Assembly (NCBI GenBank): GCA_910575665.1
Contig: CAJTFB010000040.1
Span: 1 to 33,624 of the forward strand
Direction of reading: 5' to 3'
Length of the DNA: 33,624 nt
Origin: Eubacteriaceae bacterium
Lineage (GTDB): Bacteria > Bacillota > Clostridia > Lachnospirales > Lachnospiraceae
Under the pieces are notes generated by a model. It saw nothing but the letters and a program-made list of their open reading frames with translations, had not been told where the DNA came from and made no database searches. Position 1 is the first letter of the stretch; every line of letters begins with the position of its first letter. This document shows, in pieces, positions 24,300-33,519 of this stretch. A program made the translations under genes and the position numbers.

Positions 24300-25043
24300 T
24301 TATTCCTTCACTTCATAAATATAGGCATTTCCTTTTTTTCCCACCCTTTCCACCAGCTCCAGATAATGAAAAATATTCATGGCAGTCTGGGCGTGGGACA
24401 ATGGTATTTTCACTGATTTCGCATATTCCTTTGAGGTAAATCCCGACAGTTCCGGCGGTATCATCATTCGGTAATCTTCCACCCTCTCAAAGAGCATCTC
24501 GTCTACCAGCGCCACGGGGATCCGGTCGTATCTGGTGGCGCCTCTTTTTTTATCCCGACTCCAGCCATCCAGCAGTTTCGTCTCTTCCAAGTCGATAAAC
24601 AAGAATAACACATTGAGATTGGGGTGATTCAAATAGGTTTTGATACGGTACAATTCTTTGAATGCCTGATAGGGACTTCCTTTTTTGGGAGATTTTCGTC
24701 GGCTCACCTCCACCCCCGTCTCCGGATCTACCCAGATCACCCACTTCGTCGCCGGGATCGGATATACAATCGTTACCTTATACAACGGCAAAAACTTATC
24801 CAGCTTACGCCGAAGAACATTAAAATTGGCGGTCTGTATCTCAATGACCGCTTCGTCCCTGAATACATCCGCCACATAACCTTCCAGCGGAACCTCATGA
24901 TAATCCACATTTGGTTCCATATAATTTTTCACAACAGCGTGAAGCGTCTTTTCAGACAAAGTTCCAATCCCAAGACGCTCCCTCTCATTGTATACGATCT
25001 TTTGTAATGCTTGATCAAAGACCTTCCTGTCCATAGTACGCAT
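24300..25043 (-). CDS. Uncharacterised protein, possible PD-(D/E)XK nuclease-like fold with winged-helix tail
   Basis: About 247 residues; I do not recognise a named family. The N-terminal half has features of a PD-(D/E)XK-like core: a Glu-bearing helix (L-S-E-K-T-L-H near 29-35), then V-A-D-V-F followed by V-I-E-I-Q-T-A-N near 58-75, where D and E-x-Q could be the metal site. The middle is basic (S-R-R-K-S-P-K-K-G), and the C-terminal 60 residues look like a winged helix ([10 protein letters not shown] then [13 protein letters not shown]). The start at 25043 or 25034 overlaps the araD gene, so the two are co-transcribed. A nuclease or DNA-binding role is inference only. Confidence 0.6.
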   Translation of the reverse strand: MRTMDRKVFDQALQKIVYNERERLGIGTLSEKTLHAVVKNYMEPNVDYHEVPLEGYVADVFRDEAVIEIQTANFNVLRRKLDKFLPLYKVTIVYPIPATKWVIWVDPETGVEVSRRKSPKKGSPYQAFKELYRIKTYLNHPNLNVLFLFIDLEETKLLDGWSRDKKRGATRYDRIPVALVDEMLFERVEDYRMMIPPELSGFTSKEYAKSVKIPLSHAQTAMNIFHYLELVERVGKKGNAYIYEVKE

Positions 25044-25710
25044 TGTCTCCGTGCTTTCTGAAATAGTGTTTATCCAGCAAATACTGGGGGGCCGGTTTAA
25101 CAGATGGATTCAATGTCATAGTATGATGAGCCATCTCTGCCACCTTGTCCAGAACTACGGCATTGTAAACTGCATTGGCAGGCGAGGTTCCCCAGGTAAA
25201 AGGACCATGGTTCTTCACTACGATTCCCGGTACCTCCATCGCATCTCTTTCTCCGAGAGTTTCAACGATAACCAGACCTGTATTTTTTTCGTATTCATCA
25301 TTGATCTCAGCAGCAGTCAGATCCCTGGTACATGGAATTTCACCATAAAAATAATCCGCATGTGTCGTTCCCAGTGCCGGGATCGGCATGCCTGCCTGCG
25401 CAAAGGTAACCGCCCAGGTAGAATGTGTATGTACAACTCCTGCCAGATTGTCAAATGCCCTGTACAGTTCAATATGTGTCGCCGTATCAGAGGATGGGCG
25501 ATATTTTCCCTCAACCACGTTCTGGTCAAAATCCACCACTACCATATCCTCCGGTGAAAGCTCATCATATTCCACACCGCTGGGCTTAATTACGACAAGA
25601 TTATTTTCCCTGTCGATTCCGCTCACATTCCCCCAGGTATAGATCACAAGCCCTTTCTCCTGAAGCTCCATATTTGCATCATAAACTTCTTTTTTTAATT
25701 GTTCCAGCAT
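25015..25710 (-). CDS. araD: L-ribulose-5-phosphate 4-epimerase
   Basis: A 231-residue zinc enzyme of the aldolase class II family that turns L-ribulose-5-phosphate into D-xylulose-5-phosphate. Zinc ligands are His94 and His96 in V-V-H-T-H-S and a third His in V-K-N-H-G-P-F near 171; Asp75 lies in S-S-D-T-A-T. These positions match E. coli AraD. ATG at 25710 follows GGAGG by nine bases; an in-frame ATG at 25737 is less well supported. It stands apart from araA or araB, with its own strong promoter, and overlaps the downstream unknown gene by 29 bases. Confidence 0.93.
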   Translation of the reverse strand: MLEQLKKEVYDANMELQEKGLVIYTWGNVSGIDRENNLVVIKPSGVEYDELSPEDMVVVDFDQNVVEGKYRPSSDTATHIELYRAFDNLAGVVHTHSTWAVTFAQAGMPIPALGTTHADYFYGEIPCTRDLTAAEINDEYEKNTGLVIVETLGERDAMEVPGIVVKNHGPFTWGTSPANAVYNAVVLDKVAEMAHHTMTLNPSVKPAPQYLLDKHYFRKHGDNAYYGQEGL

Positions 25711-25769
25711 ACCAGTTTCCCTCCGTTTGTTCTCCAAATCATATTTAGCTGTTCCGCCATATTATTTTC

Positions 25770-25798
25770 ATTATAATAGAAATACCTGCGCCCGTCAA
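25770..25798 (-). promoter_or_regulatory. Promoter of araD
   Basis: Minus strand: TTGACG (25793-25798), 17-base spacer, perfect TATAAT (25770-25775). One of the closest matches to consensus in the window. No obvious AraR-type operator or catabolite site was recognised. Confidence 0.85.
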
Positions 25799-25819
25799 TA
25801 CGGCTGGAATAAATTGTGA

Positions 25820-25858
25820 GAGAACCGCGGCTCCCTTTTAATAGGAACAGCAGTTCTC
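25820..25858 (-). terminator. Hairpin after cysK, weak terminator
   Basis: Stem GAGAACTGC / GCGGTTCTC (one mismatch) with a 21-base loop, 12 bases after the cysK stop. The following TCACAATTTATT is only partly T-rich. Confidence 0.5.
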
Positions 25859-25869
25859 GGCCGGACCTT

Positions 25870-26802
25870 TTATTCGGTAAATAGTGGGGTGGAATAATAG
25901 CGGTCTCCGCTGTCAGGCAGAAATACAACGATATTCTTCCCCTTATTTTCCGGCTTTTCTGCCTCCCGCAATGCGGCCCAGAGCGCAGCTCCCGAAGAAA
26001 TTCCCACAAGAATCCCCTCTTCTCTGGCGATTTCTTTTGCTGTCGCAAAGGCGTCTTCATTTTCTACAGTAGTTATGGCGTCATAAATTTTCGTATTCAG
26101 AACCTTTGGCACAAATCCTGCTCCGATTCCCTGGATCTTATGAGCTCCTGCTGTTCCCTGGGAAAGCACCGGCGAAGCGGCTGGCTCCACCGCAACGACT
26201 TTGATAGAAGGCTTTTTACCTTTGAGATACTCGCCCACACCGGTTATCGTACCTCCTGTTCCCACACCTGCCACAAAAAGATCCACCTCTCCGGCTGTAT
26301 CTTCCCAGATCTCCGGTCCGGTCTTCTTCCTATGGGCTTCTGGATTTGCCGGGTTGACAAACTGACCGACGATCAGGCTGCCTGGAATCTCCTGATTCAG
26401 TTCCTCTGCCTTCTCAATAGCCCCCTTCATGCCCTTACTGCCATCAGTAAGCACCAGTTCCGCACCATAAGCTTTTATCATATTTCTCCGCTCGACACTC
26501 ATAGTCTCCGGCAAGACAATGATCGCCTTATATCCTTTGGCGGCGGCGATAGCCGCCAGACCGATCCCTGTATTTCCAGACGTCGGTTCCAGGATCGTCC
26601 CTCCTGGCTTGAGCCTGCCGCTTCTCTCCGCTTCCTCGATCATCTCCAGCGCAATACGGTCTTTCACGCTTCCGGCGGGATTCAGATACTCCAGCTTCGC
26701 CAATATCTTTGCCTCAAGTCCATATTTTTTCTCAATATTCGTAAATTCTACCAATGGCGTGTTTCCGATTAGCTCGGCAGCACTTTTGTAAATCTTTCCC
26801 AT
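25870..26802 (-). CDS. cysK: Cysteine synthase A (O-acetylserine sulfhydrylase)
   Basis: A 310-residue PLP enzyme that makes cysteine from O-acetylserine and sulfide. The PLP lysine is K47 in N-P-A-G-S-V-K-D-R. The phosphate- and substrate-binding loops T-S-G-N-T-G (about 74-79) and G-T-G-G-T near 180 are intact. ATG at 26802 follows GGAAGG; a GTG one codon earlier is possible. It lies 42 bases after the ABC exporter gene on the same strand, so it may be read from that operon; I see only a weak -10-like TGTAAT in the gap. Confidence 0.95.
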   Translation of the reverse strand: MGKIYKSAAELIGNTPLVEFTNIEKKYGLEAKILAKLEYLNPAGSVKDRIALEMIEEAERSGRLKPGGTILEPTSGNTGIGLAAIAAAKGYKAIIVLPETMSVERRNMIKAYGAELVLTDGSKGMKGAIEKAEELNQEIPGSLIVGQFVNPANPEAHRKKTGPEIWEDTAGEVDLFVAGVGTGGTITGVGEYLKGKKPSIKVVAVEPAASPVLSQGTAGAHKIQGIGAGFVPKVLNTKIYDAITTVENEDAFATAKEIAREEGILVGISSGAALWAALREAEKPENKGKNIVVFLPDSGDRYYSTPLFTE

Positions 26803-26844
26803 CACAAACCTTCCTTTCCTATTACATTGCTGTTTCGCAGCACT

Positions 26845-28575
26845 CTACTGACTATTGTACAGCGCCGCATAAAATCCTTCTTTCTTCAACAGTTCGTCAT
26901 GATTTCCCTGTTCTATAATATGCCCGTCTTTCATCACCAGTATGACATCCGCCTCCCGAATGGTGGAAAGACGATGTGCCACGATAAAACTGGTCCTTCC
27001 CTCCATCATTTTGGAAAATGCATTTTGGATTCGGATCTCTGTACGGGTATCAATGGATGAAGTCGCCTCATCCAATATGAGCATAGGCGGCAGACAAAGC
27101 ATCACCCTGGCGATACACAACAACTGCTTCTGTCCCTGGGACAGACTGCCGCCATCCTCGCCGATCACCGTGTCATATCCCTTGGGGAGTCTCTTGATAA
27201 AGCTGTGGGCATGGCTGGCTTTTGCCGCCTGGATCACCTCTTCATCCGTGGCTTCCGGCTTTCCCATCACGATATTTTCCCGGATGGTTCCCTGTTTTAA
27301 CCAGGTTTCCTGTAATACCATGCCATAATTTTCCCGAAGGCTCTCTCTCGTGATCTTGTGGCTGTCATAGCCGCTGACAAGAATCTTCCCAGCATTCACA
27401 TCATAAAACCGCATGAGAAGGTTGATGAGCGTTGTCTTTCCACATCCCGTAGGTCCCACGATCGCCACTCTCTGACCTGGCTTCACATCCAAATTAAAAT
27501 TTTCGATCAGCTGCTGCTCCGGCACATAGGAAAAGCTTACATCCTGGATCTTTACGCTTCCATCCACGTCATGAAGTACCACTGCATCTTCTGCATCCGG
27601 TGTCTGCGGCGTCTCATCGATCAATTCAAAGATTCTTCCAGCACAGGCGATGGCATTCTGCAGCTCTGTCACCACGCCGGAAATCTCGTTAAATGGTTTG
27701 GTATACTGGTTTGCGTAGCGAAGAAAACAAGACAGCTGTCCCACAGAAAGGCTTCCCTGGATGGCAAAAAATGCACCACTGATCCCAACGCCCGCATACA
27801 CAAGGCTGTTTACAAATCTGGTCGCCGGGTTAGTGATGGAGGAAAAGAAAATCCCCCGCAGAGAACATTTGCGAAGCCTCTCATTGATCTCGTCAAATTT
27901 CTCCTGGGCATCATCCTCATAGGCAAAGGCCTGAACCACCTTCTGGTTACCAAGAATTTCTTCCACCAGCGCCGTCTGCTCTCCCCTGGTCTCCGACTGC
28001 AGCTTGAACATCTCATAGGTTCTTTTTGCGATGAAACTTGCCACCAGCAGAGAAACCGGTGTAATCACTACGACTACCAGCGTAATGCTGACATTCACAC
28101 TGAGCATAAACAACAAGGTTCCAAGGATTGTCACCACACCGGTAAACAACTGGGTAAATCCCATAAGAAGCCCATCTGCGAATTGGTCTACGTCGGCGAT
28201 CACACGGCTGACCACCTCCCCGTGGGAATGCCCGTCAATATACTTTAAAGGCAGCTCCTGTATTCTACGGAATGCCTCGTCCCGGATATCCCGCACGATA
28301 TTAAAGGTAATCTTATTATTGCACACATTCATAATCCACTGTGCTACCATGGTCACCGCCACTGCGCCACCGATTTTCCATAATATATGACGGATGGCGT
28401 CAAAATCCACAGCGCCAGGAGCAATGATACAGTCGATGGCCTGCCCGGTGAGGATCGGCACATATAACGTCAGCGCCACCGTCACCGCCGCCAGCACCAG
28501 CGAACAGATAAGGAAAAATGTATATCGTCTGATATAGCTCAACACTCTTCGAATCGTTTCTTTCTGGCTCATCAT
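26845..28575 (-). CDS. ABC exporter half-transporter, membrane plus ATPase domains (catalytically complete subunit)
   Basis: A 576-residue type I ABC exporter: six membrane helices in residues 1-310 and an ATPase domain after about 330. Walker A G-P-T-G-C-G-K-T-T, signature L-S-Q-G-Q-K-Q-L-L and Walker B M-L-I-L-D-E-A-T-S-S-I-D, with the catalytic Glu present. The start ATG overlaps the stop of the partner gene (ATGA), so the two are translationally coupled and should form a heterodimer like BmrCD or TM287/288. Substrate (drug, lipid or peptide) unknown. The cysK gene follows. Confidence 0.93.
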   Translation of the reverse strand: MMSQKETIRRVLSYIRRYTFFLICSLVLAAVTVALTLYVPILTGQAIDCIIAPGAVDFDAIRHILWKIGGAVAVTMVAQWIMNVCNNKITFNIVRDIRDEAFRRIQELPLKYIDGHSHGEVVSRVIADVDQFADGLLMGFTQLFTGVVTILGTLLFMLSVNVSITLVVVVITPVSLLVASFIAKRTYEMFKLQSETRGEQTALVEEILGNQKVVQAFAYEDDAQEKFDEINERLRKCSLRGIFFSSITNPATRFVNSLVYAGVGISGAFFAIQGSLSVGQLSCFLRYANQYTKPFNEISGVVTELQNAIACAGRIFELIDETPQTPDAEDAVVLHDVDGSVKIQDVSFSYVPEQQLIENFNLDVKPGQRVAIVGPTGCGKTTLINLLMRFYDVNAGKILVSGYDSHKITRESLRENYGMVLQETWLKQGTIRENIVMGKPEATDEEVIQAAKASHAHSFIKRLPKGYDTVIGEDGGSLSQGQKQLLCIARVMLCLPPMLILDEATSSIDTRTEIRIQNAFSKMMEGRTSFIVAHRLSTIREADVILVMKDGHIIEQGNHDELLKKEGFYAALYNSQ

Positions 28576-30311
28576 TTTTCCTCCTTTCCAAACTGGGATT
28601 CATAGATCTCCCGGTACACTTCACAGCTCTGCAGTAGCTCTTCATGGGTTCCTTTTCCCGCCAGCTCCCCGTCATCCAGCACAAGGATCTGGTCTGCCTG
28701 CAAAATGGACGCCGCACGCTGGGACACGATAAATACTGTGGTTCCCGCCAGGCTCTCCTGGATTCCCTTACGCAGTGCGGCATCGGTCATATAATCCAGC
28801 GCTGAGGAACTGTCGTCTAGAATCAGTATATCCGGCTTCTTTACCAACGCCCTGGCAATGGTGAGCCTCTGCCTCTGTCCACCGGAAAAATTTCTTCCTC
28901 CCTGTTCCACTAGTGCATCCAGACCGCCTTCTTTGTCCCTGACAAATTCCGCCGCCTGGGCTGTCTCCAGCGCCTCCCAGATCTCTTCATCTGTGGCATC
29001 CTTTCGGCCCCACTGCATATTGGAACGGATATTCCCATAAAAAAGTACCGCCTTCTGGGGTACGACCCCAATCTTTTCCCGCAGTTGAATAAGAGGATAC
29101 TTCTTGATATCAGCTCCGCCGATCCGGATCTCACCGGAGGTTCTCTCATAAAATCTCGGAATGAGATTGACCAGGGACGTTTTACCTGAACCCGTGCCCC
29201 CGATCACTCCGATCACGTCACCCCGTCTCGCTGCAAAAGAGATATCTGTCAGAGACTCTTCCGAAGCATTCTGATAAGACAGACCCACATGTTCAAATTC
29301 TACTATCTCTTCCTGTTTGGAGAAGGAAATTCCCGCGGAAGAATTTGTTCCTGCAGTATCTTTGAGACTTGTCTCTACCTCAAACACATCTTGGATGCGG
29401 TTTCCACAGGCGATTGCCTTTGTAACCGTAATGATCAGATTTGCCAGCTTCACCAGCTCCACCAGGATCTGTGACATGTAATCCACCAGAGCCACCACAG
29501 CTCCCTGGGTGAGAATCCCTGTCTCTACCCGCAGTGCTCCTGTCCAGATCAGAAGGATGATTGCTCCGTTCACGATCACAAATGTCAACGGGTTCATCAG
29601 CGCCGAAACCCGCCCCACAAAAAACTGCACTTTATTCAGATCAAGATTTGCTTTCTCAAACTTATCTGTCTCTTCCTTTTCTTTCCGAAAAGCACGGATC
29701 ACTCTGGCGCCGGTTAGATTTTCCCTGGTGATGCCAAGGATGCGATCCAGCCCTGCCTGCACCTTTCTATAAAGGGGAATACTAGCAAGCATCACACCAA
29801 ATACTACGATGGACAAAAGGGGAATTGCCACGACAAAGATCATAGCCGCCTTCACATCAATGGTAAATGCCATGATCATGGCTCCAAATACGATAAATGG
29901 CGATCTTAGAAACAGTCTCAGCACCAGATTAACCCCGGACTGCACCTGATTCACATCACTGGTCATCCTCGTAATCAAACTGGTGGACCCCAGCCGGTCG
30001 ACCTCTGTATAGGAAAACGTCTCGATATGATGAAACAACGCAGATTTCAGCTTTGCCGAGAATCCCACCGCCGCCTTGGCAGCAAAATACTGTGCTGTCA
30101 ATGACGAGGCGAGCCCTACCACTGCCAGCAGAAGAAGTACGCCTCCCATCATCATGACATACCGGCCATCCCTGTTCTTGATTCCCACATCAATAATGGA
30201 TGCCATTACGAGAGGCACCATCAATTCAAAGGACGCCTCTAATAACTTAAAAAGTGGTCCCAGCACGGACTCTTTTTTGTAGTCTTTGAGATATACAAGT
30301 AATTTCCACAT
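28572..30311 (-). CDS. ABC exporter half-transporter, membrane plus ATPase domains (degenerate-site subunit)
   Basis: A 579-residue partner. ATG at 30311 follows GGGAGGAGAAG and begins M-W-K-L-L-V-Y-L-K-D-Y, the usual start of this group; an upstream ATG at 30401 lies before the promoter's -10 box and is not used. Walker A G-G-T-G-S-G-K-T-S and signature F-S-G-G-Q-R-Q-R-L are intact, but Walker B ends I-L-I-L-D-D, with Asp where the catalytic Glu normally stands. This is the asymmetric site expected in heterodimeric exporters. It is the first gene of the exporter operon. Confidence 0.93.
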   Translation of the reverse strand: MWKLLVYLKDYKKESVLGPLFKLLEASFELMVPLVMASIIDVGIKNRDGRYVMMMGGVLLLLAVVGLASSLTAQYFAAKAAVGFSAKLKSALFHHIETFSYTEVDRLGSTSLITRMTSDVNQVQSGVNLVLRLFLRSPFIVFGAMIMAFTIDVKAAMIFVVAIPLLSIVVFGVMLASIPLYRKVQAGLDRILGITRENLTGARVIRAFRKEKEETDKFEKANLDLNKVQFFVGRVSALMNPLTFVIVNGAIILLIWTGALRVETGILTQGAVVALVDYMSQILVELVKLANLIITVTKAIACGNRIQDVFEVETSLKDTAGTNSSAGISFSKQEEIVEFEHVGLSYQNASEESLTDISFAARRGDVIGVIGGTGSGKTSLVNLIPRFYERTSGEIRIGGADIKKYPLIQLREKIGVVPQKAVLFYGNIRSNMQWGRKDATDEEIWEALETAQAAEFVRDKEGGLDALVEQGGRNFSGGQRQRLTIARALVKKPDILILDDSSSALDYMTDAALRKGIQESLAGTTVFIVSQRAASILQADQILVLDDGELAGKGTHEELLQSCEVYREIYESQFGKEEK

Positions 30312-30352
30312 CTTATGCTTCTCCTCCCTCAGAGATGTTCTCACTGTTCCAT

Positions 30353-30360
30353 ATTGTAAC
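30353..30360 (-). promoter_or_regulatory. Extended -10 promoter of the ABC exporter operon
   Basis: Minus strand TG-T-TACAAT (-10 at 30353-30358), 42 bases before the start codon. No good -35 box is seen, which the TGn extension can compensate for. Confidence 0.55.
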
Positions 30361-30407
30361 ACATCTGGAGAATAATTACTACTGAATATTCCTTGTTGCA
30401 TTTTTGC

Positions 30408-30442
30408 AAAAAAAGTGCCCCACCCTGATAAAGTAAGGCACT
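30408..30442 (-). terminator. Terminator after the recombinase fusion gene
   Basis: Minus strand AGTGCC (30437-30442) / GGCACT (30414-30419), 17-base loop, then seven T (30408-30414). Confidence 0.8.
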
Positions 30443-30487
30443 ATATTTTACACTTATTTGCGGGAGCTAGGATTAAACATATAGATA

Positions 30488-32284
30488 TCAAAATGACCCT
30501 ATACAGTCAAAGGTGAGCAATTCTTTCCATCTTCCCTTCTTTCTTATCCATGTTGTTTCATTATCCGATGCCATCCTATACTTTTTGCCTTTATATAAAA
30601 CTGTGTAATTAATGCAAAAATCATCAACATTATACCAAGTCAGATTTCCTACAACCTTAAACTTAAGCCATCTAACCTTGCCCGGTTTTATACTAATCGT
30701 CCCCGAAAGTTTCAATTTGCGATCATATGCAGCATAATCAGAGTCAACCGCAATTGCATCTGATGATTTTATCCTCATTACTTTATCCGAGCAATTTTTG
30801 AACTTCATCAGAAAAGTGTTCGTTCTTGTGTCGGAACTACTATGTAAACACAATTTTTCAGCCTCGTCACTCGTATAGGAACACAATTCTGCGTCATTAT
30901 GTACAGCCGCAGCGTTTTTACGCTTTGGCTTAAAATCCTTTCCATTAAAATTGGAGTGGATACCAGTTTTATACACAAAGGTTATCTTCAAAGGCTCCTC
31001 CACTCCCTCATCATTATAACCTCCGATGACTATTTTTTCAACCACGCTTTCAAAAACTACCCTGTCGAAGCTCTCTAATATCTCCCCAGAACCTAACACT
31101 TTTCTGAACTCCCTTAACCGTGTTCTGGTGTTATCCTGATTCCTGCCCAATTCCATCAACCGCTCCTGTTCCTCTTGGAGCTTCTTCAACTGCTCGGACA
31201 GCTCTTGGTTCTTCTTTTCGTAAATGTCCCTGTCGATATTATTATCAAGCCTTAAATCAAGCAGCTTCTCCTTACGCCTGTGCAGGTCAGCCATTTCCTT
31301 TCCAATTTTAGGCAGACGCTTCAGAGAAGTATCGTCATTAAGGATTCCCTCAACTTTTTGCAGGAACTCATCGACAATCTCCTGCTGGTCTGTACATAAA
31401 AGCTGATAGCTCTTTACAAAAGCGTTCTCAATCACTTCTTCGGGGATTCCCTTACAGTGCGGGCAATGTCTTTTCCCGTTTTTTGTGGCGGTGACGCACT
31501 GCCAGATTGTCTTAGTGTATGCGGAACTGCTATGCCAGTTCCTCCGTGTCAGAGTACCGCCGCAAAATCCACATTTTATCATGCAGCTAAACGCATATTT
31601 CCTGCTGAACTTGTTCCTTTTCTGCCCCTCTTGATGCACATTGCGGTTTGTGTTCCGCTTCGCCAGTATCTTCTGTGCTTCCTCAAAAATTTCCTCACTG
31701 ATTATCGGTTCGTGATGGTCACGGATATAAAACTTATCTTCCTCCCCGAAGTTTTCCAGCCGCCTTTTTGAAATCGGGTCAACCGTGAATGTCTTTCCTA
31801 AAAGCAGGTCGCCTTTGTATTTCTCGTTTTTGATAATTCCGATGACTGTGGACTGTACCCATTTTGAACTGCCGTACTTTGTCTTGTATCCCAAGTTTTC
31901 CAGTTCGTTCCCGATGACCGTGCAGCCTGCGCCCTCAATATACCGATTGAAAATATACCGTACAATTTCAGCTTCCTTTTCATTTACGGATATGCTTTTT
32001 GTATCCTTATGGTAGTCATATCCCAGACAGCCTTGAAACCCTACAAGCTCACCCCTCTGCATCTTCATTTTCAATCCCTTTTTGACATTGGAAGATATAT
32101 TCTCCACTTCCTGCTGTGCGACGGAGCTGAGTACCACCAACAGCAGCTCGCCGTCCATTGTTAAGGTATTGATATTTTCATCTTCAAAGAAAACGGCAAT
32201 GCCTTTCTCTTTCAGCATACGGACATATTTCAGAGTGTCCAGTGTGTTTCTGGCAAATCTTGAAATGGATTTTGTAATCACCAT
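30488..32284 (-). pseudogene. Large serine recombinase lacking its catalytic domain, fused to a C-terminal beta-rich domain
   Basis: An open frame of 598 codons. It begins inside a large serine recombinase at M-V-I-T-K-S-I-S-R-F-A-R-N-T. The catalytic Ser (Y-x-R-V-S) and about 70 residues of the resolvase domain are gone, although the frame stays open upstream to 32377 and still encodes C-I-K-D-G-G-K-I-D. The recombinase domain (E-I-V-R-Y-I-F near 108), the zinc ribbon (C-G-F-C-G-G, C-P-H-C) and the coiled coil are intact. After L-C-L-H-S-S-S-D-T-R-T the last 110 residues (30488-30820) are unlike recombinases and resemble beta-sandwich domains of clostridial secreted proteins (I-K-P-G-K-V-R-W-L-K-F-K-V). 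It should be inactive for strand exchange. Confidence 0.8.
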
Positions 32285-32312
32285 ATCTATCTTCCCACCG
32301 TCTTTGATACAA

Positions 32313-32362
32313 TTTGATTTTACTTCAAACCTTTTGATTTTGCCATACTTTTTGATTTTGCC
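32313..32362. repeat. 18-base direct repeats at the broken 5' end of the recombinase
   Basis: TTTTGATTTTGCC occurs at 32332-32344 and 32350-32362 (18-base period), with a third, degenerate copy near 32313-32323 (TTTGATTTTAC). They lie exactly where recombinase homology starts, so they may mark the break or slippage there. Confidence 0.55.
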
Positions 32363-32396
32363 CCGTAGAGGGAGGGTTCAAATCGGAAAAGGCAGT

Positions 32397-32429
32397 AAAA
32401 AACTGCGGCAGGCAATACCGCAGTTTTTT
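32397..32429. terminator. Terminator after the interrupted recombinase gene
   Basis: A perfect 12-bp stem AAAAAACTGCGG (32397-32408) / CCGCAGTTTTTT (32418-32429). On the minus strand it follows the recombinase stop codon directly and ends in six T. Confidence 0.9.
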
Positions 32430-33515
32430 CTATGCTTTTATTTCCATCCCGTTCTTAAAGGTGAATCGGATATCCTCCCGGCTGTACACCGTGGCATATT
32501 CCACAAGGCTGTACCAGTCCTCCTCGTTAAATTCCGTCAGCGGGCCGTCCCTCTTTTCCAGTTCCGCAAGGAAACGCTCCGTCTTTTCCCGCTTTGCCAC
32601 CCGCTCCTTTATCCGGTCGAAGCGGTCTGCCAGCCCGTCATATTTTTTCTGGTACTCCGTCTGATCGAGGGCAACGCGGGCATTCTCGTTCACACACTGC
32701 TGTATCATCTCCGCCACGATATTCATCTCATCCTGGAGCTGAATCCGCTCCGCCTCTAGTTCCGATGTGTCATAAAGGCGTTCCTTGACCGCCTCGTAGT
32801 CCACCCGTATGGTATCCCTCTCGCCAAAGATGGCATTGGCCGCTTTCAGGAACAGCGCCTTGACGGCTGTCTCATCAAGGTGCGGCGTGGTGCATTTTTC
32901 CCCGCCGTCAAATTTGTGGTTGCACTGCCAGACCACCTTCCGGTACTTGTCATTGGAATGCCAGACCTTGGAGCCGTACCAGCTTCCGCAGTCGCCGCAT
33001 TTAATCCTGCTGGAGAATGCGCCTGTGCAGCTTAAGCGGTTTTTGCCCGGATGCCGCACCGCCATCTGGTGCTGCACCTCATCAAACATTGCGGGGCTGA
33101 TGATGGCTTCGTGGCTGTTTTCCACATAATACTGCGGCACCTCTCCCTCATTTATTTTCGTCTTTTTTGTGAGGAAATCCACAGTGTAGCTTTTCTGCAG
33201 GAGCGCGTCCCCTTTATATTTTTCATTGACGAGGATGCTCTTGACCGTGCAGGAGTGCCATTTTTCCTTCCCTGCCGGCGACCGCACCCCTTCTTCCGTC
33301 AGCCGCCTGGCTATGGCATATGGGGAATGCCCCTGCAGGAACAGCCCGTATATCCTGCGGACGATTTTTGCCTCCTCTTCGTTCAAGACCATGCCTCCGT
33401 CCTCTCCTTTGTCATATCCAAGGAAATGGCTGTAGGGGACGCTGACCTTGCCATCGGAGAACCGTTTCCGCTGCCCCCATGTGACGTTCTCTGAAATGCT
33501 CCGGCTCTCCTCCTG
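32430..33515 (-). pseudogene. Large serine recombinase, 5' part cut off by an insertion sequence
   Basis: The frame runs from the IS border (Q-E-E-S-R-S-I-S-E-N-V-T-W-G-Q, 33471-33515) to the stop at 32430, about 361 residues. The first ATG that could start translation in this remnant is at 33392. The end of the resolvase domain, the recombinase domain (E-E-A-K-I-V-R-R-I-Y), the zinc ribbon (C-G-D-C-G-S-W) and a coiled coil are present. The catalytic domain with the active Ser would lie beyond the insertion and outside the window. It is a different, more G/C-rich recombinase than the neighbour at 30488, not a duplicate. Confidence 0.85.
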
Positions 33516-33519
33516 ATTT

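Noticed and set aside
27358-28248. 296-codon plus-strand frame opposite the ABC exporter gene
   Set aside because: Antisense to a clear ABC exporter coding region, rich in His, Cys and Arg as expected for an out-of-frame reading, with no homology recognised.
30461-30484. tRNA 3'-end-like sequence (minus strand GTTTAATCC then CTCCCGCA) next to the recombinase fusion
   Set aside because: No matching 5' acceptor strand or anticodon arm; serine recombinases do not generally use tRNA genes. Kept only as a note in case it is an attachment relic.
32332-32362. CRISPR-like or satellite array
   Set aside because: Only two to three imperfect 13-18 base copies without proper spacers, located inside a decayed reading frame.
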